Origin: Olsenella timonensis
Lineage (GTDB): Bacteria; Actinomycetota; Coriobacteriia; Coriobacteriales; Atopobiaceae
Direction: 5' to 3'
Length of the DNA: 64,000 bases
Assembly (NCBI RefSeq): GCF_900119915.1
Contig: NZ_LT635455.1
Coordinates: 1,612,001 to 1,676,000, forward strand
Shown piece by piece: positions 41,783 to 50,389 of the stretch. Made by a program: the position numbers and the translations under genes. Under the pieces are notes generated by a model, which saw only the letters and a program-made list of their open reading frames with translations, searched no databases and was not told the DNA's origin. Position 1 is the first letter of the stretch. Every line of letters starts with the position of its first letter.

Positions 41783-42739
41783 TCATTCTAGCCGCAGCGC
41801 AGCGTCCACGGCATGCGAGACCATCTCGTCGACGGCCTGCTGCGTGTAGAACGCCACATGCTGCGTGAGCACGGTGTTGGGAAACTGCCGCAGGTAGGCC
41901 ATGTCGCGGTTGGCGATGATGTCGTGCATGTGGAAGGCGTGGTATATCTCGTCCTCCCCCTCGAACACATCCATGGCCAGCGCTCCGATCTTGCCGGACT
42001 CGATGCCCGCGACCAGCGTGTTCACGTCCATGAGACTCGCACGGGCAGTGTTTACCAGCACCACGCCGTCCCGCATCTGCGCGAGCGTCTCGTCACGCAC
42101 CATGTGGAAGTTCTCGGGCGTGGACGGAGCGTGGAACGTGATGACGTCGGAGCCGGCAAAGAGCTCGTCGAGACTCACGTACTCGCCCAGCTCGCGAAAC
42201 TCGTCACTTGGGACGGGGTCATAGCCGATCACGCGCGCCCCAAACCCGTCCAGGCGACGCGCCATCGCACGACCAATTCTCCCCGTCCCCACGATTCCCA
42301 CCGTGAGCGAAGAGAGCGTGCGGCCCATGAGCCCGGGGAGCGAGAAGTCGTTCACGTTCTGGCGGTAGACCATCTGCTTGTACTTTCGCAGCGCCACCAG
42401 CATGAGCATGATCGTGAAGTCGGCCACGCTGTCCGGGGCGTAGCTCGTGTTGGACACGGCGATGCCGAGGCGCCGGGCCGCCGCCAGGTCGATGTGGTCG
42501 GTCCCGATGGTGCGAGTGACAAACACGGAGAGGCCTCTCTCTGCCAGCGCGGCGAGAAGATCCTCGTCGTAGCGCTCCATGCCCGCGACGAGCACCGCGT
42601 CGAACCCGCGTACGAGGTCGGCGCTCTCCATCGTCAGCGGCCCCTCGCAACAGGTCAGCTCGTCCACGTCGGGGCGCTGCGCCTGCCGCTCGAACTCCGC
42701 GCGCTCGTCCGGACGAACGTCGAAGGCGATGATTCTCAT
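41783..42739 (-). CDS. D-2-hydroxyacid dehydrogenase, second copy (D-lactate dehydrogenase/VanH-like)
   Basis: A 318-residue enzyme with GTGRIGRAMARR as the NAD-binding motif, the catalytic Arg in NTARASLMD, the Glu region MDVFEGEDEIY and the catalytic His in LTQHVAFYTQQAVDEM. It is a diverged paralogue of the protein at 35691. Start ATG 42739 has GGAAGGAG upstream. A TATACT -10-like element lies at 42769-42774 (minus strand), and an inverted repeat sits just upstream of it. Products could serve D-lactate fermentation or wall precursors. Confidence 0.87.
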   Translation of the reverse strand: MRIIAFDVRPDERAEFERQAQRPDVDELTCCEGPLTMESADLVRGFDAVLVAGMERYDEDLLAALAERGLSVFVTRTIGTDHIDLAAARRLGIAVSNTSYAPDSVADFTIMLMLVALRKYKQMVYRQNVNDFSLPGLMGRTLSSLTVGIVGTGRIGRAMARRLDGFGARVIGYDPVPSDEFRELGEYVSLDELFAGSDVITFHAPSTPENFHMVRDETLAQMRDGVVLVNTARASLMDVNTLVAGIESGKIGALAMDVFEGEDEIYHAFHMHDIIANRDMAYLRQFPNTVLTQHVAFYTQQAVDEMVSHAVDAALRLE

Positions 42740-42777
42740 GGGGGCTCCTTCCTGGCGGCGTTTTCCCCAGTATACGA

Positions 42778-42821
42778 ACCCAAACCCTGCCGCACGCGCG
42801 GAACCCCTTGAGGGTTTGGGT
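42778..42821. repeat. Inverted repeat at the dehydrogenase promoter
   Basis: acccaaaccct (42778-42788) and agggtttgggt (42811-42821) are perfect 11-base inverted arms, offset 33 bases start to start. They lie immediately upstream of a TATACT -10 candidate for the gene at 41783-42739, so this may be an operator. Confidence 0.6.
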
Positions 42822-42848
42822 GGGTTTGGCAGCGAACAGGGGCTTGCC

Positions 42849-43502
42849 CTACGAGCGCGCGGTGAGGCCGGCCACGATGGCGGCGTGCGCCTCCTCGCGA
42901 GCCACCTCGAAGAACTCCGCCGTGAGCAGCTGGTAGGCGGGCGGCTCGCCCAGGTGCTCCTCACGGTTCTTCTCGACGATGCGCACCGCGGACTCCACAG
43001 CACCGCGCACGTCGTGCGGCAGAATCATGTACGGGGGGAACTCGGAGCATTGGGCGAGAAGCGCGTCGTCCACGCGCGGCACCATCGAGATGTCGAGCGT
43101 ACGCCCAAAGAGCGCGAAGTCCCCCTGCTTGCCGATGCGGGCCCGCTCCCCCGCCTCGACGCCAATGCTCGCCAGGTAGGCACGGGTGTGTGCGTTGTAC
43201 ACGTGATCCGCCACGAGATGCGCCCAGGCGCCGAGGGTCACGTCGGAGACCTCGCGCTGTCCGGCGATGTAGTAGTCCCAGAACTCGTCATAGCGCGGCA
43301 GCGGGATGTGCTCGCGGACGGAGTGGTGCGTGAGCTTGTAGTCGATGCGCAGCGTGGTGTCGGGCACCATGTAGCCGACGTAGACGTCGGGCACGAAGTT
43401 GCCGAAGAGAAACGCGTTGACGTCGGAGACCCCCAGGGCGTCCGCCCCCTCCTCGCGAAGAAGCCGCTCGACGTGCGCGGTATGTATGTTCCAGCTCGGC
43501 AT
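42849..43502 (-). CDS. Zinc-dependent phospholipase C-like family protein
   Basis: A 217-residue protein. It begins MPSWNIHTAHVERLL and has His/Asp clusters spread along the chain: FLFGNFVPDVYVGY, THHSVREHIPLPRYDEF and GAWAHLVADHVYNAHTR. These match the uncharacterised zinc-dependent phospholipase C family domain. No signal peptide is visible, so it is probably cytoplasmic. The actual substrate is unknown. AGGATTACTCCC precedes the ATG at 43502; a longer reading to 43604 has no support. Confidence 0.75.
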   Translation of the reverse strand: MPSWNIHTAHVERLLREEGADALGVSDVNAFLFGNFVPDVYVGYMVPDTTLRIDYKLTHHSVREHIPLPRYDEFWDYYIAGQREVSDVTLGAWAHLVADHVYNAHTRAYLASIGVEAGERARIGKQGDFALFGRTLDISMVPRVDDALLAQCSEFPPYMILPHDVRGAVESAVRIVEKNREEHLGEPPAYQLLTAEFFEVAREEAHAAIVAGLTARS

Positions 43503-43584
43503 GGGAGTAATCCTAGCACGCGCCGGCGCGGCCGGACACCTTTTGCGTGCCCGACCGCGCCCGCACGGCGAGAAGAGCGCGCGG

Positions 43585-46050
43585 CTAGCTGCGGACCTCG
43601 CCACCGGTCGCCTTGCAGACCTTGGTCACGAGCTTGGCGTGCGCCTTCTCGACCTCGTCGGAGGTGAGGGTGCGGTCGGCCGCTCGATAGGTGAGCGAGA
43701 AGGCCATCGACTTCTTGCCCGCACCCACGCGCTCGTCGTCGCGATAGACGTCGAAGAGGCGCACGTCGGCGAGCAGCCTGCCGCCGGCGGAGGTGATGCG
43801 CTGCATGAGGGTCTCGCAGGTCACGGACTCGTCCACGACGATCGCCAGGTCCACGTCAACGCCCGGGAGCGTCGGCACGTCCTGGTAGGGGAGCTCGTCG
43901 GCGGCGAGGCGCAAGAGGGCCGCCTGCGAGAGCTCGAACGCCACCACGGGCGCGTCGACGCCCATCGCCTTGAGGCCGCGCGGGTGGACGTTGCCCACCC
44001 ATCCGACGACCTCCCCGCGCGCGAGCACCTCGGCGGCGCGGCCGGGCTGGAGCCACGGATACTGCTCGGGGTCCGCCGCCTTGAAGCGAACCTTCGTCAC
44101 GCGCAGGGCGTCGAGCAGCTCCTCCACCACGCCCTTGGCGTCGAAGAAGTCGTACTCGTCGTAGCGCTGGTTCCAGGCGTCGTCGGCGCGCCGCCCGCAC
44201 ATGACGCCGCAGACGTAGCTCGGCTCGTCGGGAAGGCTCGCGTGCTCCTTGCCGAAGAAGACGCGACCGATCTCGTAGAGCGCCACGTTGGCGACGCCGT
44301 GGTCGAGGTTGTAGGCAACGGAGCGCAGGAGCCCCGGCAGCATGTCTCGGCGCATCTCGGACTGCTCGGCCACGAGCGGGCGGATGATCCTCACGGGCAC
44401 GCCGCGGCCGGCCTCGGGGATGCCGAGGCGGGAGAGGTCGTCCGGAGCGGCAAAGCAGTACGTGGAGGTCTCGGAGAGGCCGCACGCGCGCAGCACCTGG
44501 CCGATCTTGCGGACGCGGCGCTGCTCGGGGGTGAGGCCACCGGCGTGGTCGCGCGCCGCCGGGATGGTCGGCGCGACGTCGCCCTCGCCCCACAGGCGCA
44601 CGACCTCCTCGATGAGGTCGACCTCGCGCGTGAGGTCGGGACGGTTGGTCGGCGCGACGACGGCCAGGGCGTCCTCGCCGGCCCGCTCGACGGAGCAGCC
44701 CAGGCGACGCAGGCGCGCCGCCATGAACTCCTCGGGAATGTCCGCGCCGCTGACGAGGCGCGTGCGGCTCGGGCGCAGCGTGATCTGTGCAGGGGCATCG
44801 TCGGCCTCGCCCGGGTAGACGTCCACGATGCCCGGGCAGACCTCGGCCCCGCAGCACTCCTCGAAGAGCGCCGCCGCTATCTGCGCGACGTTGGCGCAGT
44901 TGGACCCGTCGACCTTGCGCTCGTAGCGAATCGAGGCCTCGCTCATGAGGTCGAGGTTGCGGGAGGTGCGGGAGGTGTGGCCGGACGAGAAGTTCGCGCT
45001 CTCCAGGAGCACGTCGGTCGTGGCCTCCGTGATCTCCGAGTCCAGCCCGCCCATGACGCCCGCGAGGGCGATCGGCGTGCGGCCGTCGTCGGTGATGAGG
45101 CACATGTCGGAGGTCAGCTCGCGCTCCTGGCCGTCGAGCGTCACGAGCTTCTCGCCGTCCGCCGCGGCGCGCACCACGATGTGGCGCCTGCCGTCGCGCT
45201 CGGTGAGCTTGCCCAGGTCGAAGGCGTGGAGCGGCTGACCCGTGAGGTACATCACGTAGTTGGTCACGTCCACGACGTTGTTGATCGAGCGACCGCCCGC
45301 GGCGGCCACGCGCTGTGCGAGCCAGTCGGGCGACGGGCCAATCTTCACGTTGCGCACCACGCGCGCGGTGTAGCGCGGGCAGAGCTCGGGGTCGTCGATC
45401 GTCACGTCAACGAGGTCGGCGGCATCCGGACCCTGCTCGGCCTTCACGGCGGGAAGCTCGATGTGGGTGTCCTCGTCGAGGATGGCGGCGACCTCCACCG
45501 CCATGCCGGTCATGGAGAGGCAGTCGGGGCGGTTGGGCGTGATCTCGCAGTCGATCACGGTGTCGGACATGCCGAGGTAGTCGGTGAGGTCCATGCCCAC
45601 CGGGGCGTCCTCGGGGAGGATCATGATGCCCTCGTGGTCGCTGCCGAGGCCGAGCTCGCGCGCCGAGCAGTTCATGCCGCAGGACTCCACGCCACGCAGC
45701 TTGCTCTTCTTGATCTTGAAGTCGCCGGGCAGCACCGCGCCGATCATGGCGCACACGATGTGGTCGCCCTCGTTGAAGTTCTGGGCGCCGCAGACGATCT
45801 GCAGGGGCACGGGGTTGCCGTCCTCGTCGACGTTCTTGTCGCCGACGCTGACCTGGCAGAGCCACATGTGGTCGGAGTCGGGATGGGGCTTCTTGCTCAC
45901 GACCTGCGCCGTGACCACGTGCTCGAGGTTGGCGCCGACCTTCTCGACGGCCTCGACCTCGGTGCCGGTGCGGGTGAACTCGGCCACGAGCTCGGCGGGG
46001 TCCGCCGGCACGTCGACCATGCTCTTGAGCCATTCATATGAGACGCGCAT
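43585..46050 (-). CDS. pheT: Phenylalanine-tRNA ligase beta subunit
   Basis: An 821-residue subunit of the alpha2-beta2 enzyme that charges tRNA-Phe. Domains in order: EMAP-type tRNA-binding OB fold (about 40-150), B3/B4 editing domain (about 205-370), B5 (about 400-470), a class II core-like domain, and a C-terminal FDX-ACB anticodon-binding domain (about 725-820). GAGAAGGAG precedes the ATG at 46050. It follows pheS by 43 bases in one transcript under T-box control. Confidence 0.97.
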   Translation of the reverse strand: MRVSYEWLKSMVDVPADPAELVAEFTRTGTEVEAVEKVGANLEHVVTAQVVSKKPHPDSDHMWLCQVSVGDKNVDEDGNPVPLQIVCGAQNFNEGDHIVCAMIGAVLPGDFKIKKSKLRGVESCGMNCSARELGLGSDHEGIMILPEDAPVGMDLTDYLGMSDTVIDCEITPNRPDCLSMTGMAVEVAAILDEDTHIELPAVKAEQGPDAADLVDVTIDDPELCPRYTARVVRNVKIGPSPDWLAQRVAAAGGRSINNVVDVTNYVMYLTGQPLHAFDLGKLTERDGRRHIVVRAAADGEKLVTLDGQERELTSDMCLITDDGRTPIALAGVMGGLDSEITEATTDVLLESANFSSGHTSRTSRNLDLMSEASIRYERKVDGSNCANVAQIAAALFEECCGAEVCPGIVDVYPGEADDAPAQITLRPSRTRLVSGADIPEEFMAARLRRLGCSVERAGEDALAVVAPTNRPDLTREVDLIEEVVRLWGEGDVAPTIPAARDHAGGLTPEQRRVRKIGQVLRACGLSETSTYCFAAPDDLSRLGIPEAGRGVPVRIIRPLVAEQSEMRRDMLPGLLRSVAYNLDHGVANVALYEIGRVFFGKEHASLPDEPSYVCGVMCGRRADDAWNQRYDEYDFFDAKGVVEELLDALRVTKVRFKAADPEQYPWLQPGRAAEVLARGEVVGWVGNVHPRGLKAMGVDAPVVAFELSQAALLRLAADELPYQDVPTLPGVDVDLAIVVDESVTCETLMQRITSAGGRLLADVRLFDVYRDDERVGAGKKSMAFSLTYRAADRTLTSDEVEKAHAKLVTKVCKATGGEVRS

Positions 46051-46093
46051 GTTCTTCTCCTTCTCGCGCGATCAGATCGGATGGTTGGGGCGC

Positions 46094-47173
46094 CTAGAAC
46101 TGCCTCAGGAAGCGCATGTCGCCGGTCATGAGCATGCGCAGGTCGGGCAGGTCGTAGCGCAGGCACGCGATGCGCTCGACGCCCATGCCAAAGGCGAAGC
46201 CGGTGTACCTCTCGGAGTCGATGCCGCAGTACTCGAGGACGTTGGGGTCCACCATGCCGGCGCCCAGGATCTCCAGCCACCCGGTGCCCTTGCAGAAGCG
46301 ACAGCCCTTGCCGCCGCAGACGCCGCAGGAGACGTCGACCTCGCAGCTGGGCTCGGTGAACGGGAAGAAGTGCGGGCGGTAGCGCGTGGCGCGGTCCTCG
46401 CCGAAGACCTGGCGCAGGAAGTAGTCCATCGTGCCCTTGAAGTCCCCGAAGGTGATGCCCTCGTCCACGACGAGGCCCTCCACCTGCGTGAACTGCGGCA
46501 GGTGGTTGGCGTCGGCGGTATCCGGGCGGAAGACCGTGCCCGGGCAGATCATGTAGATGGGCGGCTTCTGGCGCTCCATGACGTGCACCTGCACGCCCGA
46601 GGTCTGGGTACGCAGGAGGATGTCGGACTCGCCCTGGACGTTGGTCTCCTCGGCATGCAGCATGGTGCCGGGCGCGTTGTCAACCACGTAGAAGGTGTCC
46701 TTTGCCGAGCGGCTGGGGTGGTCCTCCGGGGCGTTGAGCGCGGTGAAGTTGTACCAGGTGCTCTCCACGTAGGGACCGTCCTCGACGGTGTAGCCCAGGC
46801 CGCAGAAGATGTCCTCGATCTCCTCGCGGATCCGCCCGATCAGGTGCTGGGTGCCCTGGGAGACCCGACGGCCCGGCAGCGTCACGTCCACGGCGTCGGC
46901 TGCCATCCTCTGCTCCAGCAGGGCGGCGGAGAGCTCCTCGCGCCGAGCCTTGAGCGCGGCGTCCACGTTGGCGCGCACGGTGTTGGCAAGCTGGCCCATG
47001 GCCGGCCGCTCCTCGGGGGGCACCTGGCCCATCGAGCGCATGATGGCCGTGAGCTGGCCCTTCTTGCCCAGGAAGCTCACGCGCAGCGTCTCCAGGGCCT
47101 CCATGGTCTCGGCGGCGGCCAGGCCCTGCTGGAACTGGGCCTCGATCGCCTTGAGGTCGTCGGACATCGACAT
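46094..47173 (-). CDS. pheS: Phenylalanine-tRNA ligase alpha subunit
   Basis: A 359-residue catalytic subunit: an N-terminal coiled-coil tRNA-binding region (1-95), then the class II core with HPAR-like motif HPSRSAKDTFY, motif 2 around GTVFRPDTADANHLPQFTQVEG, and motif 3 GFAFGMGVERIACLRYDLPDLR. The ATG at 47173 has GAAGGG upstream; a second ATG two codons later is possible. It is the first gene of the T-box-regulated pheST operon. Confidence 0.97.
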   Translation of the reverse strand: MSMSDDLKAIEAQFQQGLAAAETMEALETLRVSFLGKKGQLTAIMRSMGQVPPEERPAMGQLANTVRANVDAALKARREELSAALLEQRMAADAVDVTLPGRRVSQGTQHLIGRIREEIEDIFCGLGYTVEDGPYVESTWYNFTALNAPEDHPSRSAKDTFYVVDNAPGTMLHAEETNVQGESDILLRTQTSGVQVHVMERQKPPIYMICPGTVFRPDTADANHLPQFTQVEGLVVDEGITFGDFKGTMDYFLRQVFGEDRATRYRPHFFPFTEPSCEVDVSCGVCGGKGCRFCKGTGWLEILGAGMVDPNVLEYCGIDSERYTGFAFGMGVERIACLRYDLPDLRMLMTGDMRFLRQF

Positions 47174-47193
47174 CGCACAATCCCTTCTCTACT

Positions 47194-47490
47194 AAAAAAC
47201 CGCCCTTCGGCAGCCCTGCTGCTGCCCAAGGACGGAATGATCCGCGGTACCACCTCGGTTGGCGCGACGGGTTGTCTCCCCCGGGCGCCCGCTCGCTCCG
47301 CCCCGTGCCGTGGGGCTGACGGCTTCCCTACTTGACAGGTCAAAAGGGGACAGTCCCCTTTTGACCCACGTTCAGGTCGCGGCTGGTGGAGTGAACTCCG
47401 GGCCTCTGCCTTGGAGGGGGCTCTCAGCCGGTGACCCCCGTCTCTGTCCGCTGGCAACGCGACGCCCAGACCTCTCCGTCATCGCCTGCG
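47194..47490 (-). promoter_or_regulatory. tRNA-Phe T-box riboswitch controlling pheST
   Basis: On the minus strand the leader contains a specifier hairpin GGAGTTCACTCC (47388-47399) exposing UUC, the conserved T-box CCGAGGTGGTACCGCGG near 47241-47260, and a terminator (CCGTCCTTGGGCAGC pairing with GCTGCCGAAGGGCGG, then six T) at 47194-47235. The UGGU bulge matches the ACCA end of tRNA-Phe. Uncharged tRNA-Phe should favour antitermination. A 29-base palindrome sits between the specifier and antiterminator regions. The rest of the gap 47174-47762 holds the family C/D array. Confidence 0.93.
47338..47366. repeat. Perfect palindrome inside the T-box leader
   Basis: ggtcaaaagggga and tccccttttgacc are perfect 13-base arms around three bases. 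The GGGGACAGTCCCC core resembles dispersed REP-type palindromes known from many bacteria. It may be an insertion into the variable linker of the riboswitch. Confidence 0.8.
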
Positions 47491-47531
47491 TGACATGGTA
47501 GCACAGGCGGCGCCCGCGGGTTACCACGCGC

Positions 47532-47670
47532 GTCCTGAAAAACGAGGCCGCGGCACGTCCTTCTCGGCTGGTGTCCTGAAAAACGGAGCTGTGGCACGTT
47601 TGGCGTGCCGTAGGTTCGATTTTCAGGACAGTTTGAACGGATTCCGTGCCGCAGGCTCGATTTTCAGGAC
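47532..47670. repeat. Nested inverted array (family C/D, copy 2; four units)
   Basis: Two direct 25-base units (gtcctgaaaaacgagg...) start at 47532 and 47573. Two inverted units (...cgattttcaggac) start at 47605 and 47646. Spacing is 41 bases in each pair, giving an outer pair enclosing an inner hairpin. It lies between the lipase-like gene end and the pheST leader. The same unit is seen at 40280-40398. Confidence 0.85.
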
Positions 47671-47762
47671 GCGTGATGGGAACTGGACAGACGCGGCAGG
47701 GCGGTACATACGCAGCAGAGGCAGACGCAGCCCCAGGCGAGAAGAGCGCCCGCAGGGCCCGG

Positions 47763-49064
47763 CTACGAGAACGTGAGGTCCGCCGCCGTGGTGGCGTCGA
47801 GCCAGGCGATGTAGGTGTTGGGATAGTGGCTCGCGAGCAGCCGCCCCACGTCGACGCCGAGGCACGCCTGGACCAGCGACGCGAGCCCGGCGGGCGTGAC
47901 CAGCTCGTCGAAGCTCGACACCGACGCGCCCACGCGCTCGACGAGCTCGACGGCGGCGGCACGGTCATCCTCCGTCACGGGGCAGTCCGCCCCCATCGAC
48001 GCCGCGTAGGAGGAACGCATCTCGTCGGTCGCCGCGTCGTCGCCCATCTGGGGCAGCCACACGTCGCGGCCGTATCGCCGGTAGCCCCAGCTCTCGAGCG
48101 GGAGCATCGTGACCACGTCGGACGGGTTGAGGACGTTGAAGATGTTGTCGTAGCGCGCGTCGCGTGCGTCGGCCGCCGAGGTGCAGTTGGGCGTCGCAAA
48201 GCCATAGGCGCGCACGGACTCCGCGGAGGTGATGGCACCCGAGCCCCCGGAGGCGCCGTCCGCGTAGCTCGCGAGCAGGTTCGCCACCGCGGCACCGCGA
48301 CTGTGGCCGCAGAACAGGTACGTCCGCTCGACGTCAGGGTCCTCCGCCGCGGCGCGCCGCTCCAGGTCGGCGACGATCTCCTCCGCGGCGAGCGTGAAGC
48401 CGAGGTGGTCGCCGCCGTCCCCCTCTGTCCCGGCACCCTCGATCCGGGCGTTGGAGAGCCACTCCGACCCGTACGAGCCGCGCACCATCACGACGGTCAG
48501 CAGCTTCTCCGCGCCGGTCTGCGACGAGCGCACGCGCCGGGTCGCCACGGTGTAGGCGACCACGTCCGTGCCGTCCACGATGCCGAGCACCTCGTCCATG
48601 ACCTCGCTGCGATAGCGGTACGACGAGGTCTCGACCTCCTCGAACCCAAGGTCGGCGAGAGCGTGCTCGGCATAGGCCGGCGCGGTCGAGCCCTGCTGGT
48701 AGTAGGCGCTCTCGGCGTTGGCGACGGCCGAAAGCACGGCGCAGGTGTGCGCGAGCTCGTGGTTGTAGGTCGTCGGGTCCTCGAAGAACCAGTCGTCGTC
48801 CCAGGAGACCTCGGAGGTTACCCGATGGCCCTCCGCCGAGAAGAGCGCGGCGTACTCGACGGTCGTCGTGAAGGCGCCCTGACGGCGCGCGGCGACGAGC
48901 TCGGGGGCCGTGACGGCGTTGGTGCCGCTGACGCGCTCGAGTCGGCGGGCGTGCAGCACCGCGGCCCCGGCAAGGGTGGCGCTGTCGGCCAGCGCGACGG
49001 TCACGAGCAGGGCGAGCAGTGCCCGCCGCCCGCGGCCTCGTCGTCCTTCTCGACGTCGTGACAT
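47763..49064 (-). CDS. Secreted class 3 lipase-like / Mbeg1-like protein
   Basis: A 433-residue protein with a basic N-terminus and a signal-anchor helix (about 14-37). The alpha/beta hydrolase region carries GHSRG (nucleophile Ser255) in LFCGHSRGAAVANLLASYA, with an Asp in LNPSDVV and a late His in SHYPNTYIAWL as plausible triad members. This resembles class 3 lipase and Mbeg1-like families. The substrate is unknown. GGGAGGGG precedes the ATG at 49064 and forms one arm of an inverted repeat. Confidence 0.75.
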   Translation of the reverse strand: MSRRREGRRGRGRRALLALLVTVALADSATLAGAAVLHARRLERVSGTNAVTAPELVAARRQGAFTTTVEYAALFSAEGHRVTSEVSWDDDWFFEDPTTYNHELAHTCAVLSAVANAESAYYQQGSTAPAYAEHALADLGFEEVETSSYRYRSEVMDEVLGIVDGTDVVAYTVATRRVRSSQTGAEKLLTVVMVRGSYGSEWLSNARIEGAGTEGDGGDHLGFTLAAEEIVADLERRAAAEDPDVERTYLFCGHSRGAAVANLLASYADGASGGSGAITSAESVRAYGFATPNCTSAADARDARYDNIFNVLNPSDVVTMLPLESWGYRRYGRDVWLPQMGDDAATDEMRSSYAASMGADCPVTEDDRAAAVELVERVGASVSSFDELVTPAGLASLVQACLGVDVGRLLASHYPNTYIAWLDATTAADLTFS

Positions 49065-49069
49065 GAGAG

Positions 49070-49106
49070 CCCCTCCCGGTCGATGCGTCCATCATACCGG
49101 GAGGGG
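49070..49106 (-). promoter_or_regulatory. Inverted repeat covering the start region of the lipase-like gene
   Basis: cccctcccggt (49070-49080) and accgggagggg (49096-49106) are perfect 11-base arms. On the minus strand the proximal arm contains the ribosome site GGGAGGGG and the loop contains a TATGAT -10-like hexamer. It could act as an operator or as a ribosome-site-masking hairpin. Confidence 0.45.
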
Positions 49107-49155
49107 CGTGCGCTCGGAGGGCTCTCCGCGAAAGGTGACGAAACCCTAAGGTCGC

Positions 49156-50322
49156 CTACTCGACGAGGGTGCCGCCGACATAGGTTGCGGCGAGGGTCAT
49201 GTCGGCGTTGAAGACCGTGAGGTCGGCGGCGCGGCCGGGCTTGATGAAGCCGACGCGGTCGTCGACGCGCGCGGAGCGGGCGGCGACCTCGGTCGCCATG
49301 CGAATGGCCTGCTCCGCGGTCACGATCTGCCAGTCGACCATGTTCTTCACGCCGCGCGCGAGCGTGAGGACGGAGCCCGCGATCGAGCCGGTGGTGCCGT
49401 CCTCCTTCACGATGTAGCAGAGGTTGTCCTTCATGACCACCGGCATGCCGCCCGAGACGTAGTTGCCCTCGGGCATGCCGCCGCAGATGAGGCAGTCGGT
49501 GATCAGGACGGTGTGCTGCCAGCCCTTTGCGTCGACGAGCGCCTTGATGGCGGCGGGGACGACATGCTTGCCGTCGCAGATGACCTCCGCGTACGTGTCG
49601 GCGGTGGTCATGGCGCAGCCGGTGACGCCGGGGTCGCGGTGATGCAGGCCGCGCTGCCCGTTGTAGGTGTGGACGAAGCAGCTCGCGCCCGCGTTGACGG
49701 CGGCCAGCGCCTCGTCGTAGTGGGCGTCGGAGTGGCCGATGGCGGTCACGACGCCGCGGGCGTCGAGCGCGGCGATGTAGTCGAGCGCGCCGTCCTTCTC
49801 GGCGGCGAGGGCGCTCTTGACGATGCGGCCGCCCGCCCTCTCCTGCCAGCCGTCGAAGACCTCGACGCTCGGGTCGATCAGGAAGTCGGGGTTCTGGGCG
49901 CCGACGTGCGCGGTCGTGAAGAACGGGCCCTCGAGGAAGATGCCCGCGACGCGCGCGCCGACGAAGTCCTCGCCGCGACGCTCGTCAGCCTCCGCGATGG
50001 CGGCGCAGGCGCGGCCGATGTCCTCGACGGACTCGGTGAACGTGGTGGGAATCCACGCCGTCGTGCCGGCCTTGGCGAGGTAGACGCTCGAGTCGTCGAT
50101 GCTGTCGGGGTCGCAGTCGGTGGTCGCGTGGTTGTGGAAGCCGTGGATGTGGGTGTCCACGAGGCCCGGGCCGACGATGCACCCCGTGAGGTCGTGGATC
50201 TCGCAGCCGGGGGCCTCCTCGGACCACCCGACGAACTTACCGTCCGCGATGGTGAGGTAGCCGCCCTGCATGGTTGCCCCCGGAAGGACGAACCTGTCGG
50301 CCTTGATGGCAAACGTGCTCAT
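49156..50322 (-). CDS. nagA: N-acetylhexosamine-6-phosphate deacetylase (NagA/AgaA)
   Basis: A 388-residue amidohydrolase removing acetate from GlcNAc-6-P or GalNAc-6-P. Metal and catalytic residues are visible: DTHIHG (His58, His60), FLEGPF (Glu131), AIGHSDAHY (His197), FVHTYNGQRG (His218) and LITDCL (Asp276). GGGGGAATC precedes the ATG at 50322. It is downstream of agaS with a hairpin between them. Lying beside an Aga-type PTS and AgaS, it probably acts as AgaA on GalNAc-6-P, though both substrates are possible. Confidence 0.9.
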   Translation of the reverse strand: MSTFAIKADRFVLPGATMQGGYLTIADGKFVGWSEEAPGCEIHDLTGCIVGPGLVDTHIHGFHNHATTDCDPDSIDDSSVYLAKAGTTAWIPTTFTESVEDIGRACAAIAEADERRGEDFVGARVAGIFLEGPFFTTAHVGAQNPDFLIDPSVEVFDGWQERAGGRIVKSALAAEKDGALDYIAALDARGVVTAIGHSDAHYDEALAAVNAGASCFVHTYNGQRGLHHRDPGVTGCAMTTADTYAEVICDGKHVVPAAIKALVDAKGWQHTVLITDCLICGGMPEGNYVSGGMPVVMKDNLCYIVKEDGTTGSIAGSVLTLARGVKNMVDWQIVTAEQAIRMATEVAARSARVDDRVGFIKPGRAADLTVFNADMTLAATYVGGTLVE

Positions 50323-50337
50323 TACGATTCCCCCTTG

Positions 50338-50367
50338 GAAAACGGCCCGGGGAGGCTCCCCGGGCCG
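50338..50367 (-). terminator. Hairpin between agaS and nagA
   Basis: cggcccggggag and ctccccgggccg form a very strong stem, followed on the minus strand by TTTTCC, 16 bases before the nagA start. It probably causes partial termination or stabilises the agaS message. Confidence 0.6.
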
Positions 50368-50389
50368 AGCGAGTCGGTCGGTGCGGCGC

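Noticed and set aside
47532-47670. Possible IS remnant or MITE
   Set aside because: There is no transposase, no target-site duplication visible and no typical terminal inverted repeat length; kept as a repeat of unknown nature.
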